Part shown: in pieces, positions 1-6,216 of the stretch
Layout: every line of letters starts with the position of its first letter
Numbering within the stretch: position 1 is the first letter of the stretch
Origin: Candidatus Aminicenantota bacterium
Lineage (GTDB): Bacteria; Acidobacteriota; Aminicenantia; UBA2199
Assembly: GCA_023136725.1 (NCBI GenBank)
Contig: JAGLQR010000043.1
Span: forward strand, 1-8,967
Direction: 5' to 3'
Length of the DNA: 8,967 nt
Notes under the pieces: model-generated
Seen by the model: the letters and a program-made list of their open reading frames with translations, nothing else
Told to the model about the DNA's origin: nothing
The model's database searches: none
Position numbers and translations under genes: made by a program

Positions 1-520
1 TTTTGTTAATAATATTAATTATATTTGTTTCTTTCTTGAAATAAAAGTCCCATCCCTGAATTCTTTTTGCAAAATCTCCGGCAAGATGGAACCAATATTT
101 CCGCAGATCAATATCAAAATTATTTCTCTGGTTATCTACTTCAAAAACCGCATCGATAAGATATTTGCATAATAGTGAAGATTCAATTTTATTGATTTCA
201 TTACTTTCTGATTTAAAGATCCTGACAAAAGCTAAAACAGGAAATGATCCGGATGCAATTGGCTTATTTCCTTTATACTCTGAGAGTTTGGATTGCTCAT
301 CTCCATTTTTAATGAACCATTCTCCATTGTTTTTAAATACAATTATTTTATCATCAGAAACGAGATCGTATTCTTTTGAAAGTATTTGAGCAATAGTACT
401 TTTTCCTGATGAAGAATGTCCAAGAAATACCAGTGCTTTGCCATTAATTTCAATCGAGGATGCGTGAAGACGAAAGAAAGAACTATCAATTGGAGATGGA
501 TCTTTTTTCCTATTCACCAT
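1..520 (-). CDS. HprK-like P-loop kinase (ScmC-like?), C-terminus cut off by window edge
   Basis: An open frame starts at ATG 520 and runs without a stop for 173 codons to the left edge, so the protein is 3'-partial. Residues 34-42 are a Walker A loop, GHSSSGKST. It is preceded by LHASSIEINGKAL (residues 18-30) and followed by LVSDD (residues 53-57). This spacing matches the HPr kinase/phosphorylase core, where a His-containing strand, the P-loop and a 'LVADD'-type acidic motif form the active site. The N-terminal HprK domain is absent, as in the small HprK-like kinases that phosphorylate lasso peptides. The start overlaps the end of the upstream radical SAM gene by 11 bases, which implies translational coupling. 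AGGAG at 542-538 lies too far from ATG 520, and an in-frame CTG at 529 is better spaced, so the exact start is open. The likely role is phosphorylation of a peptide side chain or an accessory protein. The substrate is inferred from context. ScmC of the SynChlorMet cassette is a possible family. Confidence 0.82.
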   Translation of the reverse strand, partial: MVNRKKDPSPIDSSFFRLHASSIEINGKALVFLGHSSSGKSTIAQILSKEYDLVSDDKIIVFKNNGEWFIKNGDEQSKLSEYKGNKPIASGSFPVLAFVRIFKSESNEINKIESSLLCKYLIDAVFEVDNQRNNFDIDLRKYWFHLAGDFAKRIQGWDFYFKKETNIINIINK

Positions 521-1676
521 TACTTTCAGATTTATAACTCCTTCTTCTGGAATCAGGGAAAAACCCTCTTTCCTCAGCGTCTTCACATAGATAATAAGGG
601 TGAACCAGTTTCCCGGTGAGAGAATAATTAACAGCCACACATTCAGTCTGGCACATGTGGGCATGTATACAATCTCCACATAATCCCGGATAATTACCGG
701 CCAGGTCTTCTCTGAGCTTTTTAAGTGTAGGATGATTTATCCACACTTCTCTGAGACTGTCTTCTCCCAACTTCCCATAACACAATTCAGGGATATTTCT
801 CCCGATCCCGCAAAGTGCCATTTCACCGCTTCCCAATATCCCTAGAATTCCACGGACATTACAAAGCCCACCGCGATTATTTGATCTTATAATCTCTTTT
901 ATAGTTAACAGTGCCGGTGGAAATGAAATGTGAAGCCGGATTGGAGTTTTATCCTGCAACTCTCCTTTGACATACCTGACTAAATTCATCACTTCTTCAA
1001 AGTCGAGGGTCTTCCCGTCTTTAAACATGTTCTTTCCCCGGCCATTCGGAGTAACAGGATTAAACTTAACTGATCCGGCGCCAAGTGAGACAGAAAGTTT
1101 CACCAATTCTTCCACATCTTTGATGTTTCCTTTGTGAGGGGACATAATAATCTGAGGTTTATACCCGGCATTAACCAGATGCTCTATTCCCTTTTTTGTT
1201 TTCTCAAAAGCTCCCTGAGATCCTCTGAATTTGTCATGGAACTCTGCTCTATGACTATCAAGACTTGTCGAAATGAACCAGAGATTTGAGTTTTCCTTCA
1301 TATATTTTGCAAGAGGAGCATCAATCAATGTAGCATTGGTCTCCATTATCAATTTCAACTCTTCATCACTCAAAAAGTCAAGAACCTCCCGGAACCGGGG
1401 ATGAAGAAGCGGTTCACCCCCCGTAAATTTTGCACTTCTTAATCCAAGTGTTTTTCCTTCCTTAACAGCCTCTTTGAGGTTATCAAGGTCAATGAAATCT
1501 CCGGGAGATGGTTTCCCCTTTACAAAGCTCGGAGTTATCCAGCAATGCTGACAGAAAAGATTACATCCTGTGGTCATATACAGGTAAAAAGTGTTTAAAG
1601 GCGGAACGCCCTCAGGCAGGTCAAATATTGTCTTCATTTTATTTTTTTCTATATTATTCACATCATTCTTTTTCAT
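510..1676 (-). CDS. Radical SAM/SPASM peptide-modifying enzyme (ScmF-like)
   Basis: This 388-residue protein has the radical SAM cluster motif C38-NLF-C42-QH-C45 and the SAM-binding GGEP at 86-89. Its C-terminal SPASM domain is complete: C272, G284-X4-C289, C299, then C333-X2-C336-X5-C342-X3-C346 and a final C364, enough for two auxiliary iron-sulfur clusters. SPASM enzymes such as PqqE and AlbA use a 5'-deoxyadenosyl radical to make C-C, thioether or related bonds on ribosomal peptides. The N-terminal stretch PPLNTFYLYMTTGCN followed by HCW resembles the ScmF family as I remember it. ATG 1676 is chosen because GGGGAAG at 1689-1683 sits six bases upstream. An in-frame TTG at 1682 would add two residues, and ATG 1637 has no ribosome binding site. 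It overlaps the PqqD gene by 14 bases and the kinase by 11. It lacks its own PqqD domain, so the neighbouring tandem PqqD protein is its natural partner. The exact substrate and reaction are unknown. Confidence 0.9.
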   Translation of the reverse strand: MKKNDVNNIEKNKMKTIFDLPEGVPPLNTFYLYMTTGCNLFCQHCWITPSFVKGKPSPGDFIDLDNLKEAVKEGKTLGLRSAKFTGGEPLLHPRFREVLDFLSDEELKLIMETNATLIDAPLAKYMKENSNLWFISTSLDSHRAEFHDKFRGSQGAFEKTKKGIEHLVNAGYKPQIIMSPHKGNIKDVEELVKLSVSLGAGSVKFNPVTPNGRGKNMFKDGKTLDFEEVMNLVRYVKGELQDKTPIRLHISFPPALLTIKEIIRSNNRGGLCNVRGILGILGSGEMALCGIGRNIPELCYGKLGEDSLREVWINHPTLKKLREDLAGNYPGLCGDCIHAHMCQTECVAVNYSLTGKLVHPYYLCEDAEERGFFPDSRRRSYKSESNGE

Positions 1677-2271
1677 CAACAACTTCCCCGATAAATCCTT
1701 TCGAGTGCAGGTTCATTATAAAACCTTCGACATCTTCTTCTACATTTTCTGCTGGCACATTTTCATAGATGTCTACAATATGAGATATAACCTCTGACAA
1801 TGTCCTCGGATTCCTCTCGATAGATTTCCATATATCCAGTCCGATCGGATTGATAACCTGTGTAGAGTCCGAATCAGGATTGAATAATATCGCTCCCTCT
1901 TCATCCTCGATCCTGCAGGACACATCAGGATTGGCCATGAATTTAGTTGAATCACTCATATTTATTTCTCCATTTTTTACTAATTTAACTTCAGGATATA
2001 TCACACCTTCAGAGATCATATATGCGATCAAATCTTTTATTTCCGGACTGATCTTCTCTGCATCAATATCAAATTCAATTGAGATGTTTCTTATAACTTC
2101 CTTAATATTTTTCTGTCCATTCATTAAATTCAGTACCATTTTTGCTGTATTGTTTATTTCGAGCAATCGTAATTGGCCAGCCATGAATAAAAGAGAAATA
2201 TCGGGGAAATCTTCTATTGCCACCTCTTCCCGGACCGAATATTTCAGGTTTTCATCAATTTTCATGGACAT
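1663..2271 (-). CDS. Tandem PqqD-like (RiPP recognition element) protein
   Basis: This 202-residue soluble protein looks like two PqqD-like winged-helix units in a row, at about residues 10-95 and 108-198. The second has the clear signature: a polar beta-hairpin, then GAILFNPDS (126-134), NPIGLDIWKSI (141-151), and a helix ending in MNLHSKGFIGE. The first follows the same plan (LEINNTAKMVLNLMNGQKNIKEVI, residues 37-60 in part) but is diverged and lacks the GA[IV]LFNPDS stretch. PqqD domains bind the leader of a precursor peptide and present it to a radical SAM enzyme. ATG 2271 overlaps the stop of the upstream gene as TAATG. A second in-frame ATG lies at 2265. No Shine-Dalgarno is visible, which suggests coupled translation. 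The final codons overlap the next radical SAM gene. Usual stand-alone PqqD proteins are about 90 residues, so the doubled size is notable. ScmD of the SynChlorMet cassette is a candidate relative. Confidence 0.85.
   Translation of the reverse strand: MSMKIDENLKYSVREEVAIEDFPDISLLFMAGQLRLLEINNTAKMVLNLMNGQKNIKEVIRNISIEFDIDAEKISPEIKDLIAYMISEGVIYPEVKLVKNGEINMSDSTKFMANPDVSCRIEDEEGAILFNPDSDSTQVINPIGLDIWKSIERNPRTLSEVISHIVDIYENVPAENVEEDVEGFIMNLHSKGFIGEVVDEKE
1683..1689 (-). promoter_or_regulatory. Ribosome binding site GGGGAAG deciding the start of the second radical SAM gene
   Basis: GGGGAAG ends six bases before ATG 1676 and is embedded in the end of the tandem PqqD gene. It favours ATG 1676 over TTG 1682, which would touch the site, and over ATG 1637, which has no purine-rich site at a suitable distance. 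Confidence 0.65.
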
Positions 2272-3794
2272 TATTTGTACCAGGGGACATCAGACGAACT
2301 CAGTTTCGTCTCATTCAGGAACTTCCGATAGCAATCATGCATATTTGCTTTATTTAGATTTCCGGTAATTGTATACGGCAGTCCGGGGCAACTTCCATTG
2401 CAGAATTCCACCCATTCACAATTTTCACATCCCGGAACTTCACTCATGGGGATTTTCCTTCTTTCTTTAAGATCTTTCAGGGCCTGATGATTCTTCCAGA
2501 GAGTTTTTATTGAATCTTTATTTATCTTCCCCATTTCAAGCCCGGGCAACATGTTGCATGGAGAAACTACCCCGTCGTGATGAACGGACAATTTATTGTA
2601 CATGCAACCGCAGGCTGTGAGATATCCCATTTGAAATCTTTCAGATTTCTCTCCGGTAGCTTTGGCATGTTCCAGTTCTCCATACATTTTCCATTTAGCA
2701 AGCGGTCCGGCAGCAGCATTAATTCTCCCTTTATATCTTTCATCAAGTTCATGCATGATCTTAATAGCGTTTAATTGCTGGGCCGGAAGCAGTGTGATGT
2801 CTGACTGGTTATCACAGCCTGCTCCCATGGGGATTGCATCATTTACACCGAAACCGTTCAACCCAACATCTTCCAGTAATAATTTTGTTATATTTTCGAG
2901 GTCGTCAACGTTATATCTGTTAATTGTCACCCTTGATGTTACAGGAAAGCCGGCATCCTTAAGCAATCTCAATCCATTGATAGCTTTTACAAATGATCCT
3001 TCTCCTCTGCTCTTATCATGGATCTCGGCACACGAACCATCAATGGAAACCTGAATCGAATTAAGTCTGCTCCTCCTTTTCCCGAACTCAAAGTGTTTAA
3101 GGGTATCTTCTGTTATTAGCGTCCCATTGGATAAAATTGAGTATCTCATCCGGTTTTTTATAACATTATCGATGATCTCCCAGAGGTCTTTTCGAACAAA
3201 TAATTCACCACCACTAAGGGTCAGGTTGCGGACAGCGAGGCTTCCAAGCTCATCAAAAAAACTGAACCATTCTTCTTTGGAGAGATCGGGCCTGTTATGC
3301 ATCTCCTCAGCATAAAAACAATAGTCACAATGGAGATTACATTTTCCCGTTAATGATATATCAAAATTTTCCGGGCCATCTCTTTTATCCGGATATTCTT
3401 CATCACTAATCCGTTCATTCTCTTTCGATTCCCTGACAAATCCGATCTCTTTCAGTTCTCCAACCAGTGTGGAAATATCATTATTAACATCTGAAACAGG
3501 TGCAGAATTGAAATCTCTTAAAATATTATCAGCGATATCCCTGATCGATTTTTGCCCATTCAGACTCTTCCAAATAAATAATGCTGTCTGATTTAGATAT
3601 TGTTCTTTAAAACTATCCGGATTGAATAGAACTGCCCCGTTTTCAACTAAAGAGACTGATATCTCGCCCGATCTGATATATTTTGATTCAGGGTTTAATT
3701 CAGTATTTTTTATAATTATCTCCCCGTACAGAACCAATTTGATCCATCTGTTTTTTTCACAATATTTTGTAACAGAGAAGGGGAGGGAAGTCAA
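2271..3794 (-). CDS. PqqD-radical SAM/SPASM fusion enzyme (ScmE-like)
   Basis: Read from the first usable codon (TTG 3794) this is 507 residues. Residues about 33-122 form a PqqD-like domain with GAVLFNPDS (53-61) and ALFIWKSLNGQKSIRDI (71-87). The radical SAM core has C152-NLH-C156-DY-C159 and SGGE at 194-197. The SPASM region holds C395, C397, G408-X4-C413, C456-X2-C459-X5-C465-X3-C469 and C488, so both auxiliary clusters look intact. A fused PqqD gives the enzyme its own leader-binding module. It is likely the PqqE-like partner of the second radical SAM enzyme downstream, acting on the same or a sister peptide. The start is doubtful. TTG 3794 has no Shine-Dalgarno, and the first 28 residues look unlike the family. 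GGGGAG at 3725-3720 precedes in-frame ATT 3716 and ATA 3713, which would give a protein of about 480 residues. TTG 3794 may instead be part of a promoter -35 box. The stop overlaps the next gene's ATG. Confidence 0.9.
   Translation of the reverse strand: MTSLPFSVTKYCEKNRWIKLVLYGEIIIKNTELNPESKYIRSGEISVSLVENGAVLFNPDSFKEQYLNQTALFIWKSLNGQKSIRDIADNILRDFNSAPVSDVNNDISTLVGELKEIGFVRESKENERISDEEYPDKRDGPENFDISLTGKCNLHCDYCFYAEEMHNRPDLSKEEWFSFFDELGSLAVRNLTLSGGELFVRKDLWEIIDNVIKNRMRYSILSNGTLITEDTLKHFEFGKRRSRLNSIQVSIDGSCAEIHDKSRGEGSFVKAINGLRLLKDAGFPVTSRVTINRYNVDDLENITKLLLEDVGLNGFGVNDAIPMGAGCDNQSDITLLPAQQLNAIKIMHELDERYKGRINAAAGPLAKWKMYGELEHAKATGEKSERFQMGYLTACGCMYNKLSVHHDGVVSPCNMLPGLEMGKINKDSIKTLWKNHQALKDLKERRKIPMSEVPGCENCEWVEFCNGSCPGLPYTITGNLNKANMHDCYRKFLNETKLSSSDVPWYK
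3720..3725 (-). promoter_or_regulatory. Ribosome binding site-like GGGGAG inside the annotated fusion gene
   Basis: GGGGAG is followed six bases later by in-frame ATA 3713, and three bases later by ATT 3716. It is the best Shine-Dalgarno match near the 5' end of the PqqD-radical SAM gene, while the nominal TTG 3794 has none. A start here would leave roughly ten residues before the PqqD domain, a more usual N-terminus. Neither ATT nor ATA is a common start codon, so this remains uncertain. Confidence 0.35.
3766..3794 (-). promoter_or_regulatory. Candidate internal sigma-70-like promoter before the radical SAM genes
   Basis: TTGACT at 3794-3789 is separated by exactly 17 bases from TACAAA at 3771-3766. 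These match 5 of 6 and 4 of 6 positions of the TTGACA and TATAAT consensus. It lies at the only real gap of the operon, just upstream of the PqqD-radical SAM fusion, and would start RNA near 3759. This would let genes 5-8 be expressed apart from the exporter and transferase genes. It overlaps the nominal TTG start codon of the fusion gene. It was found by eye in an AT-rich region, so chance is possible. Confidence 0.35.
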
Positions 3795-3829
3795 CAGGAT
3801 GTTTTAATAAAAGGAAAAGAGGATTTTAC

Positions 3830-5035
3830 TTACTTTCCCGGTTTTGATCTGATTAATCGGGATAGATGGTTAAAAAACAGATAAAAAGGAGAAATGATCC
3901 TGATCAGAAAAAACAACTTATCCGGAAGTTTAAATATCCCGGAATGGATATGGGGGCTGGGATACATAAAATACCAAAGATAAAACCTGAACTTACTGAG
4001 AATAGTGTCAAGTGATCCTGCAAATGAAAAATATGAGGTTAACATATCCGTTTTAAACCCCGAGGTTAAGATCCGATCTGCAATTTCATCGGCCTTTTTT
4101 TTCACTGTCCCTGAGTCTGTTTGCTCCAGGACATTTTCCGGAAGTTCTAATCCACAGAATATTTGTGACAGCTTCAATGAGATCATCACGATCTTTAAAC
4201 TCCTCTTCTCTTTTGAGGAAGCGAATAATCTCTTCCAGTTCAATTCAGGATTGTTAAGCACGATCCCTGCAATATCTCTGAAGTGTTTTAAGGAACTGAA
4301 TCCATCCTTTGCACAATTTATTGCCATCAAAACAAGAGAATCTTCCGGAGAAAATGTACTTATCTCAATATTATTCAATTTGACCTTTCTGCTATGTTCC
4401 ATGTTCTTTTCATTTATTCTGAAAAATGACGGCCCCTGTGCAAATTGCTGATGGATATCAAGATGATAAAATCCTTTCGTCAAATGAATGTCTCTCCATG
4501 ATCGACTCAGGTATTTGATGATCTTTTTCTGATAAGGGAACAAAGTTGAAAATCCAATTTCCCTTAACTCATCAACTACTCTGGAAAACTCATCGTTAGA
4601 AACCATAAAATCCAGATCCGAGGAAGATCTGAATGCTATATCATTATATGCTATCAAACCTAACATCGGACCTTTAAAAGCAATAAGATCCAGATCATTT
4701 TTTTTCAGAAGCTGAAATATTCTCTCCAATTTATTTGAAAGCTTAATATTTCTTGAAAGAATTTCCATATATGCTTCTTTGAATATCTCATATAATTGCC
4801 GATCTATGTTCTCCCTGTCTAACATCTTTAACTTTTTATAAAAGACAGGAAGCAGCCCCATGCTGAATGACAGTCTCTTGAATTGTTCAATGTCAGCAAT
4901 TGATCTTTTTGTATTCAAATATTTTCCGGGAATATTTTTTAATTTATCATCAACCCTGACCGACCATAAGAGCAATTGAAGTTCAGGCGAGAGTTGTTTT
5001 ACTCTTTCGAAAAAGTTGTGATCTGGATCATTCAT
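3830..5035 (-). CDS. NTP_transf_5-type nucleotidyltransferase, second copy
   Basis: This 401-residue protein has the nucleotidyltransferase fold signs of Pfam NTP_transf_5 (PF14907). A helical N-terminal half is followed by AFKGPMLGL (K121-G122-P123), then R136 and the metal-binding pair D140 and D142 in RSSSDLDFMV, then D193 and H195 in LDIHQQF. A later NCAKDGFSSLKHFRDIAG block matches its neighbour. The C-terminus (about 365-395) is strongly hydrophobic and aromatic with basic ends, suggesting membrane contact. Members of this family occur with HprK-like kinases in lasso-peptide clusters, where they are thought to modify the phosphorylated product. The same role here is inferred. ATG 5035 is chosen because GAGGGG (5049-5044) lies eight bases upstream and the previous gene stops four bases before it. 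An in-frame TTG at 5065 would overlap the previous gene and has no ribosome binding site. It is a paralogue of the preceding gene, from which it differs in most positions. Confidence 0.83.
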   Translation of the reverse strand: MNDPDHNFFERVKQLSPELQLLLWSVRVDDKLKNIPGKYLNTKRSIADIEQFKRLSFSMGLLPVFYKKLKMLDRENIDRQLYEIFKEAYMEILSRNIKLSNKLERIFQLLKKNDLDLIAFKGPMLGLIAYNDIAFRSSSDLDFMVSNDEFSRVVDELREIGFSTLFPYQKKIIKYLSRSWRDIHLTKGFYHLDIHQQFAQGPSFFRINEKNMEHSRKVKLNNIEISTFSPEDSLVLMAINCAKDGFSSLKHFRDIAGIVLNNPELNWKRLFASSKEKRSLKIVMISLKLSQIFCGLELPENVLEQTDSGTVKKKADEIADRILTSGFKTDMLTSYFSFAGSLDTILSKFRFYLWYFMYPSPHIHSGIFKLPDKLFFLIRIISPFYLFFNHLSRLIRSKPGK

Positions 5036-5039
5036 TAAT

Positions 5040-6215
5040 TCATCCCCTCTTAAAAGGGTGAACAATAATATTCTTAAACAGTCTGAGTGGCCTTATCAGA
5101 AAATATATCGGGAATAAAAAAGCCGGCAGCTTTATAGATCTCAGGTCTGCAGCTCCCGGGGTGAAAAAATAATATAATAAAAATCTAATTTTGCGGGAAG
5201 GAGAATCCAGAGTTTTAACAAGAGATTTCACAATGTCGGGATCCTTTTTTTCAGGAAACTCTAAAAAAGCTCCTGACAGATATTTCTCGCTAAGAGTTTT
5301 TACTCTGTTATCTTTTTGTATTTCCATCATTACTATTTCAGGTAATGATTCCTTAGTGATCACAGAAATAAAAAGAAGGCCTGAAAGTATCATTCGAAGT
5401 ATCCCGCGGGATCTTGCATTTTTGATCAATACTTCCCAATCTATTTCAGGATCTGAACGGATCAAAAAAGAAAGATCTGCAACCATCCTCAATGAATTCC
5501 ACTGATCCTTTGCGCTATTTATACACAAGTAGACAATTGTATCTTCAACAGAAAGAACATCAATTTTTTGATCAAGAATTCCAACAACTTCAGTTCTCTC
5601 AAATTGCTCTTTAAAAATATCAAATGAAGAGTTGCCCTGGGAAATCCTCTGGTGAATGTCGATCAGTGTTTTTCCTTTTTTAAACTCTATATCTCTCCGG
5701 AACCTGTTCCATAATTTTTTCTTTTTTTCAGATAGTTTAATTGAGGGTTCATAGCCTTCTTTGCAAAGGAGATCATATACATTAATAAAACCATCAGGCA
5801 GGATGATAAGATCAAGATCCTGGAACATCCTGTAACCAATATCACCATAAGCCTGCATTGAAATGACCGGGCCTTTTATTGGAATTGCTTTAATATCATT
5901 TTTCTTCAGAATTTTCAAAACTTTTATTAACTGGTTTGATTGAATAAGGTTCCATCGAACTATCTTATGGTATACATCTTTGAATCTCAATAAAACTTCA
6001 GAAGGGATCAGACCTGTTTTTAATTTACTTATTTTTTTGTACACAACAGGGAGTGTTCCATGATTAATAGAGAGTGACATTACTCCTTCCCAATCTACAC
6101 TTTCAAAAAGTTTTTCACTATTATCTTCATTACCCTTCTCTCTTATTGCCCACAATATGATCTCAAATTCACTGCTTAATTTTGCATCAAGTTCGGCTAT
6201 TCTCTTTTTTATCAT
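5040..6215 (-). CDS. NTP_transf_5-type nucleotidyltransferase, first copy
   Basis: This 391-residue protein shares its layout with the next gene. It shows IPIKGPVISM (K114-G115-P116), R129 and the acidic pair D133 and D135 in QDLDLIIL, D186 and H188 in LIDIHQR, and a CINSAKDQWNSLRMVADL block (231-248). These fit the catalytic pattern of the NTP_transf_5 (PF14907) uncharacterised nucleotidyltransferases. The tail at about 360-388 (KLPAFLFPIYFLIRPLRLF) is hydrophobic with basic residues, like the tail of its paralogue, so both may sit at the membrane near the exporter. It begins at ATG 6215, one base after the stop of the DUF354 gene, with no clear Shine-Dalgarno, and so is likely translated by coupling. 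A transfer of a nucleotidyl or sugar-phosphate group to a peptide or lipid is plausible, but the substrate cannot be read from the sequence. Confidence 0.83.
   Translation of the reverse strand: MIKKRIAELDAKLSSEFEIILWAIREKGNEDNSEKLFESVDWEGVMSLSINHGTLPVVYKKISKLKTGLIPSEVLLRFKDVYHKIVRWNLIQSNQLIKVLKILKKNDIKAIPIKGPVISMQAYGDIGYRMFQDLDLIILPDGFINVYDLLCKEGYEPSIKLSEKKKKLWNRFRRDIEFKKGKTLIDIHQRISQGNSSFDIFKEQFERTEVVGILDQKIDVLSVEDTIVYLCINSAKDQWNSLRMVADLSFLIRSDPEIDWEVLIKNARSRGILRMILSGLLFISVITKESLPEIVMMEIQKDNRVKTLSEKYLSGAFLEFPEKKDPDIVKSLVKTLDSPSRKIRFLLYYFFTPGAADLRSIKLPAFLFPIYFLIRPLRLFKNIIVHPFKRG
5044..5049 (-). promoter_or_regulatory. Ribosome binding site GAGGGG deciding the start of the second nucleotidyltransferase
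   Basis: GAGGGG ends eight bases before ATG 5035 and lies within the last codons of the upstream gene. It supports ATG 5035 over the in-frame TTG at 5065, for which no such site is seen. Confidence 0.7.
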
Positions 6216-6216
6216 T

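Noticed and set aside
165..389. Plus-strand open frame of 74 codons at the left end
   Set aside because: It is antisense to the HprK-like kinase, which has a P-loop and acidic motif on the minus strand.
1850..2368. Plus-strand open frame of 172 codons
   Set aside because: It lies antisense to the tandem PqqD gene and its junction, has no recognisable domain, and has a low-complexity composition typical of a shadow frame.
2271..3794. PQQ biosynthesis (pqqD/pqqE)
   Set aside because: No pqqA, pqqB or pqqC is in the window, there are two different SPASM enzymes, and kinase and nucleotidyltransferase genes are not part of that pathway.
3795..3829. Transcription terminator in the intergenic gap
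   Set aside because: The gap is A/T and pyrimidine rich, but no stable inverted repeat followed by a T run on the minus strand is visible.
4005..4451. Plus-strand open frame of 148 codons
   Set aside because: It is fully antisense to the second nucleotidyltransferase, whose catalytic motifs are clear on the minus strand.
5036..5065. TTG 5065 as start of the second nucleotidyltransferase
   Set aside because: It would overlap the preceding gene by 26 bases without a ribosome binding site, whereas ATG 5035 has GAGGGG eight bases upstream.
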